From the NCBI GenBank assembly GCA_030068075.1, contig CM057827.1:73050500-73114499 (forward strand): DNA of 64,000 bases. The letters are read 5' to 3'. Below the pieces are notes generated by a model. The model was not told the origin of the DNA. It searched no databases and saw only the letters and a list, made by a program, of their open reading frames with translations. The position numbers were made by a program, and so were the translations under genes. Of this stretch, positions 35,641-48,499 are shown in pieces. The DNA is from Paguma larvata (taxonomy: Eukaryota > Chordata > Mammalia > Carnivora > Viverridae). Every line of letters begins with the position of its first letter. Position 1 is the stretch's first letter.

Positions 35641-37009
35641 TAAAACTTGCATGCATATATTTAGCATATATTTAAATAAAAGAGTTTTTTTCTTTGGGAT
35701 AGATTGACACCTAGACTTAATGGATCAAAGAGTATGTTCATCAAAATATATAATAGTCCTTCCTTGGGGAGAAAGAGCAAAATATTCTTATTTTTCAAAG
35801 ATAATAAATCTTATGTCATTATTTCTCCTAAGAGATTCCTCCTTCCATCTGATGTTCTTTTTCATTATACCTTGCACTATGAGGTAGTTCACAAGTTCAC
35901 CAACATGGTGCCAGATGCATCCACCAAGGTCCTATTAGGGAACAGGAGTTCATTCAGAGGACTCAATTGAAGAGGCTCCAATTAAGAGACTTTTTATAGA
36001 AGCACAGACAGAGTTAAGAGAATCAAGAATGGATAATGAGGCACTCAGAGACTAGTAGCACTGAGAAACTATTATTACACAAGACCGGAGAAGATTAAAA
36101 GAGGAAATAGTGTTACAAGATTCCCCGGGAGAGCTGGAGCTGTGAAGCAGGTGTCCTCTGAGAGAAGCTGCATTCATAGGGAGATGCAGCCATTGCTTGC
36201 ACCAAGTGGTGAACACAGAAGAAATATATTGCTCAGGGTGAGCCACAACGTTTGTAGGTCCCAGGGCAAAAGGACAAGTGGATACTCACATACGATATGT
36301 CTAAATATGTAAAAGTTAAAAATCAAACTAATAAACTGTTCTGTAAACATGTCCTATCCTACTACATTTTCAGGTGTACTTTGTATGGACTTAGAATATT
36401 AGGTTCAAATGTAGAATTCTCAGATTCCTGGGAGTTTCATGAAGAATGGTGGTGTGGAGAGAGCTGACCTCTGATGCCTGGCCCTGGCTCGTGGCTTACT
36501 CCTTTCTCTTCTTAGCCTTGAATTTGTTCCACAACGTGAGGGGCCTCATACTCACAGGAGGACACCTAGCTTGTGTTTCCAGGCTCTGTCCACACCCCTT
36601 AAAATAGGCTCCAGTTGTCACCTGTATGATCTAGGAGCATACACAGGGTCTGCCATTCAGAACATAGACTCCAGGAAGAGGTTCACACAGGCCCTGGAAG
36701 TGGACTTGGGGCCATTAGAGCAAGGAATTCCAGAGTCCTGAGTATTCAGGGCTTGATCTAGAAAGGGAGAGGGTGTAGGCTCTCTGTGGGAACATCTTGT
36801 TGGTTCCACAGCCACCTTACCATAAGGGAATTGGAAGGGCCGAGTGGGGTACTCAGAGCCCAGGAATAATCCCCATTTTCCTGGGTTCTAGGCTGTATTG
36901 AAGCTAACTTATCTCTCTTCCTTGCCTCTTGTCTCCTGATAGTGTCTCTCATTGGCTGAATTTAGCTGGTAGCCATATACCAATAGAACTTGTAGGATGT
37001 AGTGTCTAC
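35641..37009. other. Intergenic, nothing recognised
   Basis: About 1.4 kb without a convincing gene or repeat, ending at the OR11G2-like relic. Confidence 0.5.
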
Positions 37010-37108
37010 AGTGGACAATAGAGAAGAACACAAAGAGGAGGATCCAAATCTCAGGGCAAGAGAAGTCGGTCAGAGTGTTGGCATGTTGGAGGTGTTATAA
37101 ATGTTCAT
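37010..37108 (-). pseudogene. Relic of a third OR11G2-like gene (5' end only)
   Basis: About 100 bp on the minus strand match the first codons of the two intact OR11G2-like genes: ATG at 37106-37108, then MNIYNTSN, a stop after roughly twelve codons, and in a shifted frame ILLFVFFSIV, the start of TM1. Bases just upstream also resemble the acceptor and leader of the intact genes. The rest of the gene is gone. It shows that the OR11G2 group once had at least one more member here, apart from the A/B duplication. Confidence 0.75.
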
Positions 37109-37667
37109 TTATCTATGAAATGTAAAAAGTATAGCAGTTAGTGAATGTCAACGGAATGACTTAAGGTATCACTTCTGTCATCCCATTTATATCAAGTTAG
37201 GGGTTGGGACAAGGCTCTAACTCCTACTCTTTCGAGTACTGTAGTGGGGAATAGCATTTCAATACCTGCTTCTTTATCTTCTCCCTTTAAAGTATTGATG
37301 AACAGGCTCTGTGTATACTGCCTGTTCAGTTGGAGCTGACGTGATATCAGTACTTGCTCGGGTCCTTGCCATAGGCCCTGTGAGTGTCACTACTGACTGT
37401 GGGTGTCCACTCAGGGGAAATAGAGTCTTATTTTCTGGCTGTACAAGTAATAATAGAAAGGAGTTTTAGATTAGTTGTTTTAGATGTTTCCGATATCATG
37501 GCTAAGTGATGTTAGATTGATTGACTACCATTTATCTTTTCAGGGTCTGAAATGTTTCCCCTATTAAATTTTTTATGTTAGTTGTTTGATTGACTTGATA
37601 ATTTAGTTCCATGTAACTTGGAATAGGGATAACCATCTCTCTGGCCAAATTGGACATAGTCTTTGTC

Positions 37668-38775
37668 TGTTGGGTGCCGGAGACCATCCTGAGGGAGGCC
37701 AGCTCCTGCTTCAGGAATTCCGGCTGGCCCAGGGTTCCCTGAGTGAGGACTGGTCTAGGACAAACGACACGGAGTCAGTCTCGTATCAGGACTGCTCGAA
37801 GTTTATTATTCTTTTAGGGGTTTAATAATTTTTTCTAAGCACAGCAAGTATACATTTTGTAAAGATAGACAGGATGAGATCGTTCCAACTTTCAAGGTTC
37901 CCAGGAAAATAACTGACTAAAATGACCTTCACACTTCTTAGGACTACAAAGGATACTTGTTTTTTAGATTACATAGAATGTTTAAACAATCAGTATATGA
38001 GAGCAAAAATAGCTCACATGTAGTCAAAGCATAACTGGTGGACACATTTTGGTGAATATATGGGTTGAAAGAATAAGAACAAAGTATACAGATATCAATT
38101 AAAGCCTCTGACTACAGTTGAAAGATTATGTGAAAAACATGTTTTCTTTAAAGTTACTCCCTAAGATTATTTATTATCTACTCACCATTAATAGTATCTT
38201 AACCCAAAGTCTGCAGCAATTACCACATTCCTGAGGGTCGGGTTGTATTCTTGAGTATAGTGAGAAAAGATTAAGAATTATATTTTATGTTATTACTATT
38301 GAATGATTTTCTTTTTATTTCTACAATAATCAACACTATATGTCTCTAAGGTTTATAACACTAAATAAACAGGTCAGTACCTATTCCGGCTCGGGGAGTG
38401 GGGGCACTGGAGCCCTTTTGCTTCACCCTGCAGCTACCACAGCAGAGGCTTTTCTTGAGAGTTCTTCTTAGACCCAGGTTAATGATATTTCTTAGGCCCT
38501 GCACAGATTTTCCTGCTAGCCCCATAGCGACAGTGCCTGTCTTAGGTTGTCCCCCCTCTGAGGGATCTTAACCATCACTGGCTAACCAGACATCCTCTGT
38601 GTTCAAACAGGGCAACTTGGATTGGAAACCATAGCTCCATGGCTTCCCTGCCCAGCACCGCCCTGTAGACACCCTTACCTTCCAGCTGGGTCCAGGCTCT
38701 GGGCAAATGGCCTCTGAACCTTAGGTCTTTACCCTGGGCATCGCCATCAGAGCTATTGTCTTCTGGTCCCCGGCA
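37668..38775 (+). mobile_element. Probable endogenous retrovirus LTR
   Basis: Starts TGTTGGGTGCCGG like the LTR at 25402 and the reverse complement of that at 45610, and may end at GTCCCCGGCA. AATAAA at about 38365 would be the polyadenylation signal in this orientation. No target duplication was found, and no primer-binding site is seen downstream. Right edge and orientation are uncertain. Confidence 0.5.
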
Positions 38776-38920
38776 GTTGAGAATTACAGCCTTAGTTCAG
38801 AAAAGGCTTATCAAGCCGGGCTCACAGCCTCAATAGAAGATATCCTTATCTTCTATATATCACTTTATCTCTTACCAATGATTAAAAGTTATATAAAATA
38901 TCAGCGTATGTCAGAATGTT

Positions 38921-39137
38921 TTATTTTTTGAGTTTATTTATTTACTTTGAGAGAGAAAGCAAACGAGATAAGGTAAGAGAGAGAGGGGAGGGAGAGAATC
39001 CCAGACAGGCTCCCCACTGTCAGCACAGAGTCCAATGCAGGGCTGGAACTCACGAACTGCAAGATCATCATCTCTCTCATGACCTAAGTCTAAACCAAGA
39101 GCTGGATGCTCAGCTGACTGAGCTACCTAGGTGTCCC
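38921..39137 (-). mobile_element. CAN-SINE, antisense
   Basis: T-rich start, AGTTTATTTATTTACTTTGA, and the reverse-complement tRNA head at the right end. Confidence 0.9.
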
Positions 39138-39639
39138 TCTCTTCGTAATTTTATTGAAATATGAATTAAAGGTTGACCATAAAACCTTCTGGTAACTCTC
39201 CACCCCCCTCCCACCCTAATGCAAAAATATGGAATAATCATCATAAAATAATTGTTCTTTGCCTGGGAGCTAGCAGTAATTAGAACAATTTAGGGGGCTT
39301 GCAAAGGTTATATTTAATTTTACCTTTACATACAAAGGAACTTAAAGGATTTTAGTCACCTTCCGCCATTGCACAACTAGTAAGTTCCAAACATAAAATT
39401 CATAGGCAGGTCATGGGAGTTTGGATCCATTGTTCTATGAGGCTATGTTGATGAATTTTTTGGGGTAATGAATGCATTCTCATTTCTTGCACCTTCACAC
39501 AGTATACTGCTCAAAATTCAGTCCAACACCATTTCTTTCTTCACTGCTTTGCTCACTTCTGCTTCATTTCTCTGACACTGTTGAATGCTGCTGGCTTTCT
39601 ATCATGGTCAGTAGTACCTGAACATCCATAGCACTATCC

Positions 39640-39830
39640 CATCAACATGACTCAGTGGCTCTGACAATTCTGATGTATTTGTGTTTACTCATTGGTGTCC
39701 CTATATACTTAATCCTCATTTTCTTCTTTTCTTAACATTACCGAGCACTTTCTGTGTGACATGAACCCTCTGATGCTCTGTCTTGTACTCCCATACATCA
39801 CAGGATATATATTTCATTCCCCAAGTCCCA
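39640..39830 (+). pseudogene. Possible olfactory receptor scrap
   Basis: On the plus strand a short segment reads like TM4 to ECL2 of an OR (a tract around MTQWL, then EHFLCDMNPLML), comparable to the HFMCDMDPLMALS stretch of the OR11H-like pseudogenes. It needs frame changes and has no clear flanking OR sequence, so it may be chance similarity. Confidence 0.3.
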
Positions 39831-40113
39831 CAACTGGGAGTTTAGTTACAATGTATACATTTAGGCCTTTCATCCATTTTGAGTTTATTTTTGTGTATCA
39901 TGTAAGAAAGAGGCCCATTCTCAGTCTTCTGCATGTTGCTGTCTAGGTTTCCCAATACCATTTGTTGAAGAGACTGTCTTTCTTCCGTTGGCTGCTCTTT
40001 GCTGATTGTCAAAGATTAGTTGGCCATACATTTGTGGGTTAGTTTCTGGGTTTTCTATTCTGCTCCATTGATCTATGTGTCTGTTTTTGTGCCAGGACCA
40101 TACTGTCTTGATG

Positions 40114-40476
40114 ACTACAGCTTGGTTGTTGTTGTTGTTGTTGTTTTCCAGACAAGTTATTTATCTGGTAACGAAAAATCATTTATAATAATCTAAGGTT
40201 TTCTCCTATTAACAGAGAGAAAATTAAATTCCAGTTTTGCATAGGCACACTATTACTATTTAAGCTCACTTTTAAAACTCTTAAAATAAATTCATTCAAT
40301 TTCAGCACCTTGATCGGTCAAAACCGATCCCTCCTTTCCTCCTTTCTTCCCTCCTTCCCTTTCTTAGTGCTTCTCTCTCTTTTTCCTAACTTTCTATGTC
40401 CATTTAGGTTTTGTCTTTTCTTTTTTCTAGTCTAAAATAACATTTAAATAACCTCTGAATTAGGACACTACAGTTT
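40114..40476 (-). mobile_element. Unidentified retroposed insert in the L1, with (CAA)n tail
   Basis: The L1 sequence is broken at ACTACAGCTT (about 40114-40123) and resumes after ACTACAGTTT (about 40467-40476). Between lie about 340 bp ending, on the minus strand, in a run of CAA units (plus-strand GTT at 40124-40146), preceded by an AGATAAATAA that could serve as a poly-A signal. Source not recognised. Confidence 0.6.
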
Positions 40477-41660
40477 CGTAATATGGGTTGAAATCTGGAA
40501 TCATGCTGCCTCCAGTTTTGTTTCCCTTTTCCACGATTGCTTTGGCTATTCAGGGTCTTTTCTGGTTTCTTACAAACCTTAGTATTGTTTGATCTAGCTC
40601 TGTAAAGAATGCTGATGGTATTTTGATAGGGATTGAATTAAATGTGTAGATTGCTTTGTGTAATATAGACATTTTAACAATGCTTGTTCTTCCAATCCGT
40701 GAGCATGAAATATTTTCCCATTTCTTTGTGTCTTCTTCAATTTCTTCCATAAGTGTTCTATAGTTTTCAGAGTACAGTTATTTTATATTTTTAGTTAGGT
40801 TTGTTCCTAGGTATCTTATTTTTTGGGTGCAATTGTAAATGGATTGATTCCTTGATTTCTTTTTCTATTCCTTCATTATTGGCATATAGAAACACAACAG
40901 ATTTATGTAAGTTGGTTTTATATCCTGTGACCTTGCTGAATTCTTGTATTAATTCTAGCAATTTTTTGGTGGAGTATTTTGGGTTTTCTGCAGAGTATCA
41001 TGTCGCTTGTGAATAGTGAAAGATTGACTTCTTCCTTGCTGGTTTGGATGCCTTTTATTTCTTTTTGTTGTCTGATTGCTGAGGCTAAGACTTCCAGTAC
41101 TGAGTTAAATAGTAATGGTGAGATTAGACATCCTTGTCTTGTTCCTGATCTTAGGGTAAAAGCTCTCCATTTTTCCTCACTGTTAATATTAGCTGTGGGT
41201 CTTTCATACACGGCCTTTATGATGTTGAGGTATGTTCCATCTGTCTTTACTTTGTTGAGGGTTTTTATGAAGAATCAATGCTGTATTTTGTCAAATGCTT
41301 TTTCTGAATCTATTGACAGGATCCTACAATTCTTACCCTTTGTTTTTATTAATGTGGTGTATTACATTGATTGATATGCAATATTTGACTAGGCCTTTAG
41401 CCTAAATCCCACGTAATCATGGTGAATAATTCTTTTAATGTACAGTTGAATCCTATTTTTAGTATCTTGTGAGAAGATTAACATCCTTGTTCATTAGGGA
41501 TATTGGTCTATAATTCTTCTTTTCAGTGGGTCATTGTCTGGTTTTGGAGTCCAGGTAATTTTGGCTTTGTGGAATGCATGTGGAAGTTTTCCTTCCATTT
41601 CTCTTTTAATGGAACAGTTTGAGAAGAATAGATATTAACTCTACCTTAAAGGTCTGGGAG

Positions 41661-41865
41661 AGGGGCGTCCAGGTAGCTCAGTCGGTGGAGCATATGACTC
41701 TTGATTTATCTCAGTCATGATGTCACAGTTCATGGGATCAGACCCTGAGTTGGGCTCTGTGCTGAGAGCATGGAGCCTGCTGGGATTTTGTCTTTCCTTC
41801 TTTCTCCCTGTCCCTCCCCTGCACACGTGTTCTTTCTCTCAAAATAAATAAATAAACATTAAAAT
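41661..41865 (+). mobile_element. CAN-SINE (copy B partner of 823-1028)
   Basis: Same position within the L1 as in copy A, so inserted before the duplication. Confidence 0.9.
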
Positions 41866-44649
41866 TGCCTGATGAATTCCCCTGGGAAGCCATGAGGCTC
41901 AGTACACTTGTTTGTTGGGAGATTTTTGATTACTGATTTAATTTCTTTGATGGTTACAAGTGTTTTCAAATGTTCTGTTTCTTCCTGTTTCAGTTTTGGT
42001 CGTTTATATGTTTCTAGGAATTTGTCCATTTATTCTAGATGGCCTATTTTATTGGCGTATAATTGCTCATAACATTCTCTTATTACTGTTTGTATTTCTG
42101 AAATGTTGGTTGTGGTCTCTACTGCTTCATTCTTGATTTTATTTATTTGGGTCCTTTCTTTTTTCTTTTTGATCAATCTGGCTATGGGGTTATCAATTTT
42201 GCTTATTCCCTCAAAGAACCAGTCCTGGTTTATTGATCTGTTCTAATATTTTTTTGTTTTTATCTCAATATTATTGATTTCTGATGTAATCTTTATTATT
42301 TCCTATCTTCTGAAGGTTTTTGTCTTTATTTGCTGTTCTTTTTCCAGCTCTTATGGTATAAGGTTAGGTTGTGTATCTGAGACCTATTTTTCCTCTTTAG
42401 GAAGGTCTGGATTGCTATATACTTCCCTCTTATGACCCCTTTGCTGTATTCCAGAGGTTTTCGGCTGTTGTGTTTTCATTTTCATTGGCTTCCATGTACT
42501 TTTAATTTCCACTTTAATTTCTTGTTTGATCCATTCATTCTTTCGTAGAACATTATTTAATCTCCACGTACTTGTGGTCTTTCCGAATTTTTTCTTGTGG
42601 TTCATTTCAAGATTCATAGCATTGTGGTCTGAAAATATGCACAGTATATTCTTGATCTTTTGCACTTGTGGAAGCCTGACTTACGTCCCAGTATGTGATC
42701 TATTCTGGAGAACGTTCCATGTGCACTTGAGAAGAATGTGCATTTTGTGGTTTTAGGATGAAATGTTGTGAATATATCTGTCCATCTGGTCCAGTGTGTC
42801 ATTCAAAGCCACTGTTTCCTTATTTATTTTCTGTTTAGTTTATCTGTCCATTGGTGTAAGTGGGATGTTGAAATCCCCTACTATTATGGTATTATTATCC
42901 ATGAGTTTCATTGTTTGTGATTAATTGATTTATATATTTTGAGGCTTCACATTGAGGCATAAATGTTTATAATTCTTAGATCTTCTTGGTGGGTAGACCC
43001 TGTTAGTTATGATATAACACCCTTCTTCATCTCTTGTTATAGACTTTGTTTTAAAACCTAGTTTGTCTTATATAAGAATGTCTATTTCAGCTTTCTTTTG
43101 ATGTTCATTAGCATAATAGATGGTTTTCCATCCCCTTACTTTCAATCTGAAGGTATCTTTAGGTCTCAAATGTTTCTCTTGAAAACAGCATATAGATGGA
43201 TCTTGTTTTATTGTCCATTCTAATATCCTTTGTCTTTTGATTGCAGCGTTTAGTCTATTGACCTTTGGAATGAGTCCCGAAAGATATGAATTTATTGCTA
43301 TTGTGTTGCCTTAGAGTTGGAATTTCTGGTGGTTTTCTCTGGTCCTTTCTAGTCTTTGTTGCTTTTGGTCTCCCCCCTCCTCATCTTTCTCCCCTCAGAA
43401 GAGTCCCCCTTAAAATTTGTTGCAGGGCAGGTTTAATGATCACAAACTCCTTTCATTTTTGTTTGTCTGTGAAACTCTTTATCTCTCCTTCTATTTTGAA
43501 TGAAGGCTTTCTGGATAAAGAATTCTTGGCTGCATATTTTTCTGATTCAGCACATTCAATATATCCTTGCCTCCCTTCAGACCGGTCATGTTATTGTGGA
43601 TAGGTCTGTTCCAAACCTGTTCTGTGTTCCTTTATATGTTAAGGACTTTTTTCCCCTTACTCCATTCATATTCTTTCCTTGACTGAGTATTTCTTTGAAA
43701 TTGACTATGATATGCTGTGTTGATGGTCAGTTTTTGTTGAATCTAATGGGAGTTCTCTCTGCTTCTTGGCCTTTGATGTCTGTGTCTTTCCCTATGTTTG
43801 GAAACTTACCCGCTATGGTTTGCTCACATAAATCTTCTACCCCTTTTTCTCTCCCTTCATCTTCTGGGATTCCTATGATTCTGATGTTATTCCTTTTTAA
43901 GAAATCACTGAGTTCTCTAATTCTTGTATTGTGCTCTTTTGTCTTAGTTTCCACTCTTTTTTTCTGCTTCATTATTCTCCATTATTTTGTGTATTATATC
44001 ACTGATTCAATGCTCTGCTTCGTCCATCCATGCCACTGTGGTATCCACTCGAGATTGCAGCTCAGTTATAGCATTTTTAATGTTGTCCTGACTAGATTTT
44101 ACTTCTTTTATCTCTGCAGAGAGGGATTTTATGCTTTTTTCAAATCTATCTAGTATTCTTATTATGGTGATTCTAAATTCTGGTTCAGACATCTTGCTTA
44201 TATGTGTGATGATGAAGTTGCTGGCTGTTATTTCTTCCTGTTATTTCTTTTGGAGTGAATTCCTTCGTTTTGTCATTTTACAGGAAGAGAAAAATTAATA
44301 AAATGAAATAAAAGGTAAAAATTAAAAATTATAAACACCACAAAAATTAAGTGAAAAAAAAAGAGAAAGAATTAATGAGTGAAATAAAAGGTTAATATTA
44401 AAAATTGAAAATAACACAAAGAATTAAGTAAAGGAAACTAGGTCCTAGGTGTCTTTTGGTCTGGTTGTTGACAGAAGCTTGATAGAAAAGGGAAAAAAAA
44501 GAAAAAGGAAAAAAGTAAGAAAAAGTTTAAAATAAAAAAGTATACAATAAAATAGATTAAGATGAAATAAGGAAAATGAAATGGAATAAAAAATTACAAA
44601 AATTAAAAACATAATCAAAAATTTTTCTGCAGTTAATTTAATTTTTCAT

Positions 44650-44851
44650 AATTTTTTATGTTTATTTTGAGAGAAAGACAGAGCTTGATTGGGGGAGGGG
44701 CAGAGAGTGAGGGAAACACAGAATTTGAATCAGGCTTCATGCTCTCAGCTGCCAACAGTGAGCCTGATGCAGGCCTTGAACTTATGAACTATGAGACCAT
44801 GACCTCAGCCAAGGTCGGACAGTTAGCCAACTGTGCTACCCTGGTGCCCTA
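44650..44851 (-). mobile_element. CAN-SINE (copy B partner of 4452-4650)
   Basis: Same insertion in the same L1 context as in copy A. Confidence 0.8.
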
Positions 44852-45603
44852 AAATCAAAACTAAACTAAACTAAACTAACTAAACTAGACTAAAAATTTT
44901 TTTCTCTTTTTGTATCCAAGAAAAAGAAAACAAAAAGAAAAAGAAGAAAAAAACCCATTTAAAAGAAAGCAAACAAATCAAAACAAACAAAAAACAACTG
45001 AAAGATGAACCAGCAAACAGAATGAAACCTGAATGAAGTTATGTTCATTTCCTCCTAACTCAAACTATGTCGCACTTTATAGTCCTTACAGTAAGCAGAT
45101 AGAGAGATTGTGTTGGTCCTCTAGGGTATGTGTTGGAGGCTGCAGTTGGGTGGGGTTGGTGTAATGGCTCCATTGTCCACTAGGTGGCGGTGCTTGGGTT
45201 ACTGGGGTGGATCCTTGTAGCTGGTGAGTGCGACTATGCACGTGCACTGCAGAGGTGAATATGGTGTCACCCAGCTTCCCAATTTCTGGCACAGGAACGC
45301 GGTAATCTCACTGACCAGTGTTCAAGCATCCTCTCTTTTTTTCAGGCTTCTCTCCACTTACTGTCCATGTCCAAGCCCATCAGCCTGCGAGGCAGCACCT
45401 CCCTCCTGAATTTTATCTCAGATGGGGCTGTGCTTCCAATCTCCTCACTTTCGAGAACCCTGTGGCTTGACACACTCTGACCCTTGTTGAGCAATGGCTG
45501 GGTACTGACTTGTCCCAGAGAATGTTCATGTAATCGTGCTGTGGTAGCAGTTCAGAGATTGTGGCCATGTGGTGGCTTTCACCAGACACAGTTTATTGGG
45601 CTG

Positions 45604-46033
45604 CTCAGCTGTGCCGGACCAGCCATCACAGAATCGAACGGTTCCTGATAGGGGGGTGAGGAAGAACTGATACACAAGCACAGTTATTAACAGAGGGCTG
45701 GCGCTCCCAAATGTCACCAGCCCTGAGTTTATTTTCACTCGGGTATTTATGCACAATCTGAGGGTGGTATACGTGCAAGGCATGTCTCCTACCACAAGTT
45801 CTCAGGAGATAAAAGCTCAGTGTGACATTGACTAGAAGCACTCGTGACAGCTATTCAAGCAAACTGTATTTTGCTATAACAAACTTTACAAAAGCATTCT
45901 GAACCTCCCTACACGACCTGGCTGTGGTCCCGACTCCAGGACAAAGGCTGCGCTCAAGGCATCCGGGTCCCAACATTGCTCAAGGCCTCTGGCTCCCAAC
46001 ATCTCTCAAGGCCTCCGGCTCCCAACACTCAGC
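45604..46033 (-). mobile_element. Solo LTR with 6-bp target duplication (copy B only)
   Basis: The 418-bp element 45610-46027 reads on the minus strand TGTTGGGAGCCGG...GGTCCGGCACA. A TATA-like CATAAATACCC and an AATAAA precede its 3' third. CTCAGC flanks both sides (45604-45609, 46028-46033). Copy A at about 5410 has the uninterrupted site. Three diverged GGAGCC...CCTTGAG units lie near its 5' end. A 6-bp duplication and TGTTGGG start fit class II retroviral LTRs. No internal viral genes are present. Confidence 0.92.
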
Positions 46034-47389
46034 AGAAAATTTTCAGAGATTATGGCAAATCATAACACAGCTGGTACCAGGTTTCACCGCACTCTGGCCT
46101 CTTTGTTCCAATACTAGCAAATGTGGCTATTCTCTGGAGTCCATTGGGACCTTTGCCTGTGGGGAGGCCATATGTCCTCTACAAAATGTCGTCCAAACAG
46201 GGGAACCACTTCTCCTCATGTGGCCCATGGACCCCTCTGATCTTGCTGCCGGCCTCTAGGGATTCGCTCTTCTTCCATACCGGAGCAGCTCCCAGTATTG
46301 AGCTCTGGAATTTCTGACTCTGTGGTCTCCTATATATAGATTCCTAATGGTATTGAAACCCTCTCCTTTTCTGTTAGTGATTTTAGGGAACAAATTTCTT
46401 GTTGATTCCTTTGTGTTTCCATGTTTCTCTTCTTTCCACATACTTTTTGGGAGAGTGCTTTTCTGTATTCTCCTGATGTGCCATACTCTCCATTCCCCCT
46501 TTCTCTGTCCTCTCTCCACAAAAACAGTTCCCTACTCTGTGTGGCCTCTCTCTCTCCCAGGGAACCTCTCCAAACCGACCACCTGCCAGCTCCCTTGTTT
46601 TTAAACAAGTCCGCCAACATGCTCCTAAATAAGTATGGACAGCTTTGTCTCCCATTTGCCACCTCCCCCCCCACCCCCATTGTGTATGTTGTCTTTTTTA
46701 TGTTGTCTTTCTGCACAGGCTGCTGTCTCATTAAGGGCAGCATGTCACTCAGTGCTGAATCATCTGAGTTTTAAAGCTCCAGGCTTCAAGCCCCACTGGT
46801 TTTACAACTCACAGAATTTGGCCCTTCTGGTTGTCAAAGCATTAGTCTTCTCTGTGTGAGCTCCCTGGAATAAGAGCCCATTTCCCTGCCTTTTCCTTTC
46901 ATATAGTTACCTCCCTCCTGCAGGGAGACTTCCTCTGCCTTTCTGACTTTCAAAATCTTTCAGGTACCACTTCTTCTCTATATTCAGCTGTGAAATTTTT
47001 TCTGCCAGTCTTTGCATCACTCTCTGGTTAATTGGCTTGGATGTTGATGATATCTAGCTGCGAATGTGGGATGAGATGAGGTCAGAGTCCTCTTACTCTG
47101 CCATCTTCCCAAGCTCTCCCCTACATTACTTCTTAGGATTGTCATGAAAACATCATTCCAGATTTAGAATGTCCTTTCTTAGAATCGAGGAGGAGGACTT
47201 TCCATTGGTTTTGAGCAAATGAGCTCCCTGGCTTTCCCCCTCCCCAACTATGTATCGTCAAGGACAGATTACAGATACAAATTCCTTTAAAAAGAAACAA
47301 ACGTTTTTTTAACAACTGGAAATAAGAGTTTTAAAATGGCCATGTCTCTCTCTAGTCTATTGTCAACAAAATTTTCATAATATAAATGG

Positions 47390-47970
47390 GGTAATGTTGC
47401 TTCTCTGCTCAAAACTCCCCAAAAGCTTCCCATCTCACACAGAAATAAAAGTTCTTACTATGGTGTACATGGTCCTGCACAATTCGGCCCTCTGATCATT
47501 CTCTTTGACTCTGTCTCCAAAGTTTTCCCTCTTAATTCCTCTACTTCAGTTAAACCAACCTCCTTGATGTTACTTGAAGTTAATCCTGCCTTGGGATCTT
47601 AGAGAAATTGTTTCCCTCTGCCTGGAGGAATACACTCGCCTCAGCTGTCTGTGTGGCTCATTTTCTCATCTACTCAAGCTTTTGCTTTAATGCTGTCTTA
47701 TTCGTGTAGCCTTCTCTGATGATCATCCTATTGAAAATTCCAGCTCTTTCTTCCACACTCCTATCCCCACTCCACTTTCTCCATCGTGCTTATCATGCTT
47801 TGAAATCCTATATATTTTAATTATTATTATTTTTAAATTTTTGTCCCCTACATGGAAAATAAACTATGTGGATAGTGGTCTTTGAACATGTTGCTCATGG
47901 TGTAGCTCTGGTATTTAGAAGAGTGCCAAGAACATAGTAAATACTAACAAACTCTTTGTTGAAAGAACAA
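47390..47970 (+). mobile_element. Old L2-like LINE relic (copy B)
   Basis: Partner of 6770-7345. Confidence 0.5.
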
Positions 47971-48499
47971 CAAATTATTACAATTTTATCTGATGTTAGG
48001 ACACATATCACTTATAAAAGCATGAAACTTTCAGACTGTCGCTAAGATGGAAGGTTATCAACTATGCAGACTCAACGTATCCGTTAGGCATTTGGATTAG
48101 ATTCTTTATTCACTTTAGAAAATATTGGTCTGTCTTAATGAATGCTTTGAGTACAGCAATGGTGTACACCTGAGATAACTGCCCTTGTTCTCTCTTCCAC
48201 CACTATATCCAAGTAACCAAATCTAAACCGTATGCAATAGCGCAGTATGATGCCCTCGTACTATCTACTGGAGTTATTCATGTTGTAAATATTTTTTGTT
48301 ACATTTACAATGTAAAATGAATCCGCTATGGTTTAACTTTACCAGGCTGGTTCAAGAAGTAAGCATTGAGGGACCTCACTGAGAAATACATTCTTTAAAA
48401 TGTGCATTGGAGAATTGGCAGCAGTAAATCAAGTCTTTCTTAACTAATTATTTTTATGTAGGACACTGCTTTGCTTAGTCTCATGTAGACTAGTTTATG

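Larger units (their letters stand above)
39840..47115 (-). mobile_element. LINE-1, antisense, near full length (copy B)
   Basis: The partner of the L1 at 1-6515, here visible from its ORF2 C-terminal half (39840) to its 5' start (about 47115). It is dead. Interruptions: an unidentified retrocopy at 40125-40466, SINEs at 41661-41865 and 44650-44851, and a solo LTR at 45610-46027. Confidence 0.9.

Noticed and set aside
39640..39830. Intact olfactory receptor on the plus strand
   Set aside because: Only a scrap resembling TM4-ECL2 is seen, in broken frames; kept as a low-confidence pseudogene fragment only.
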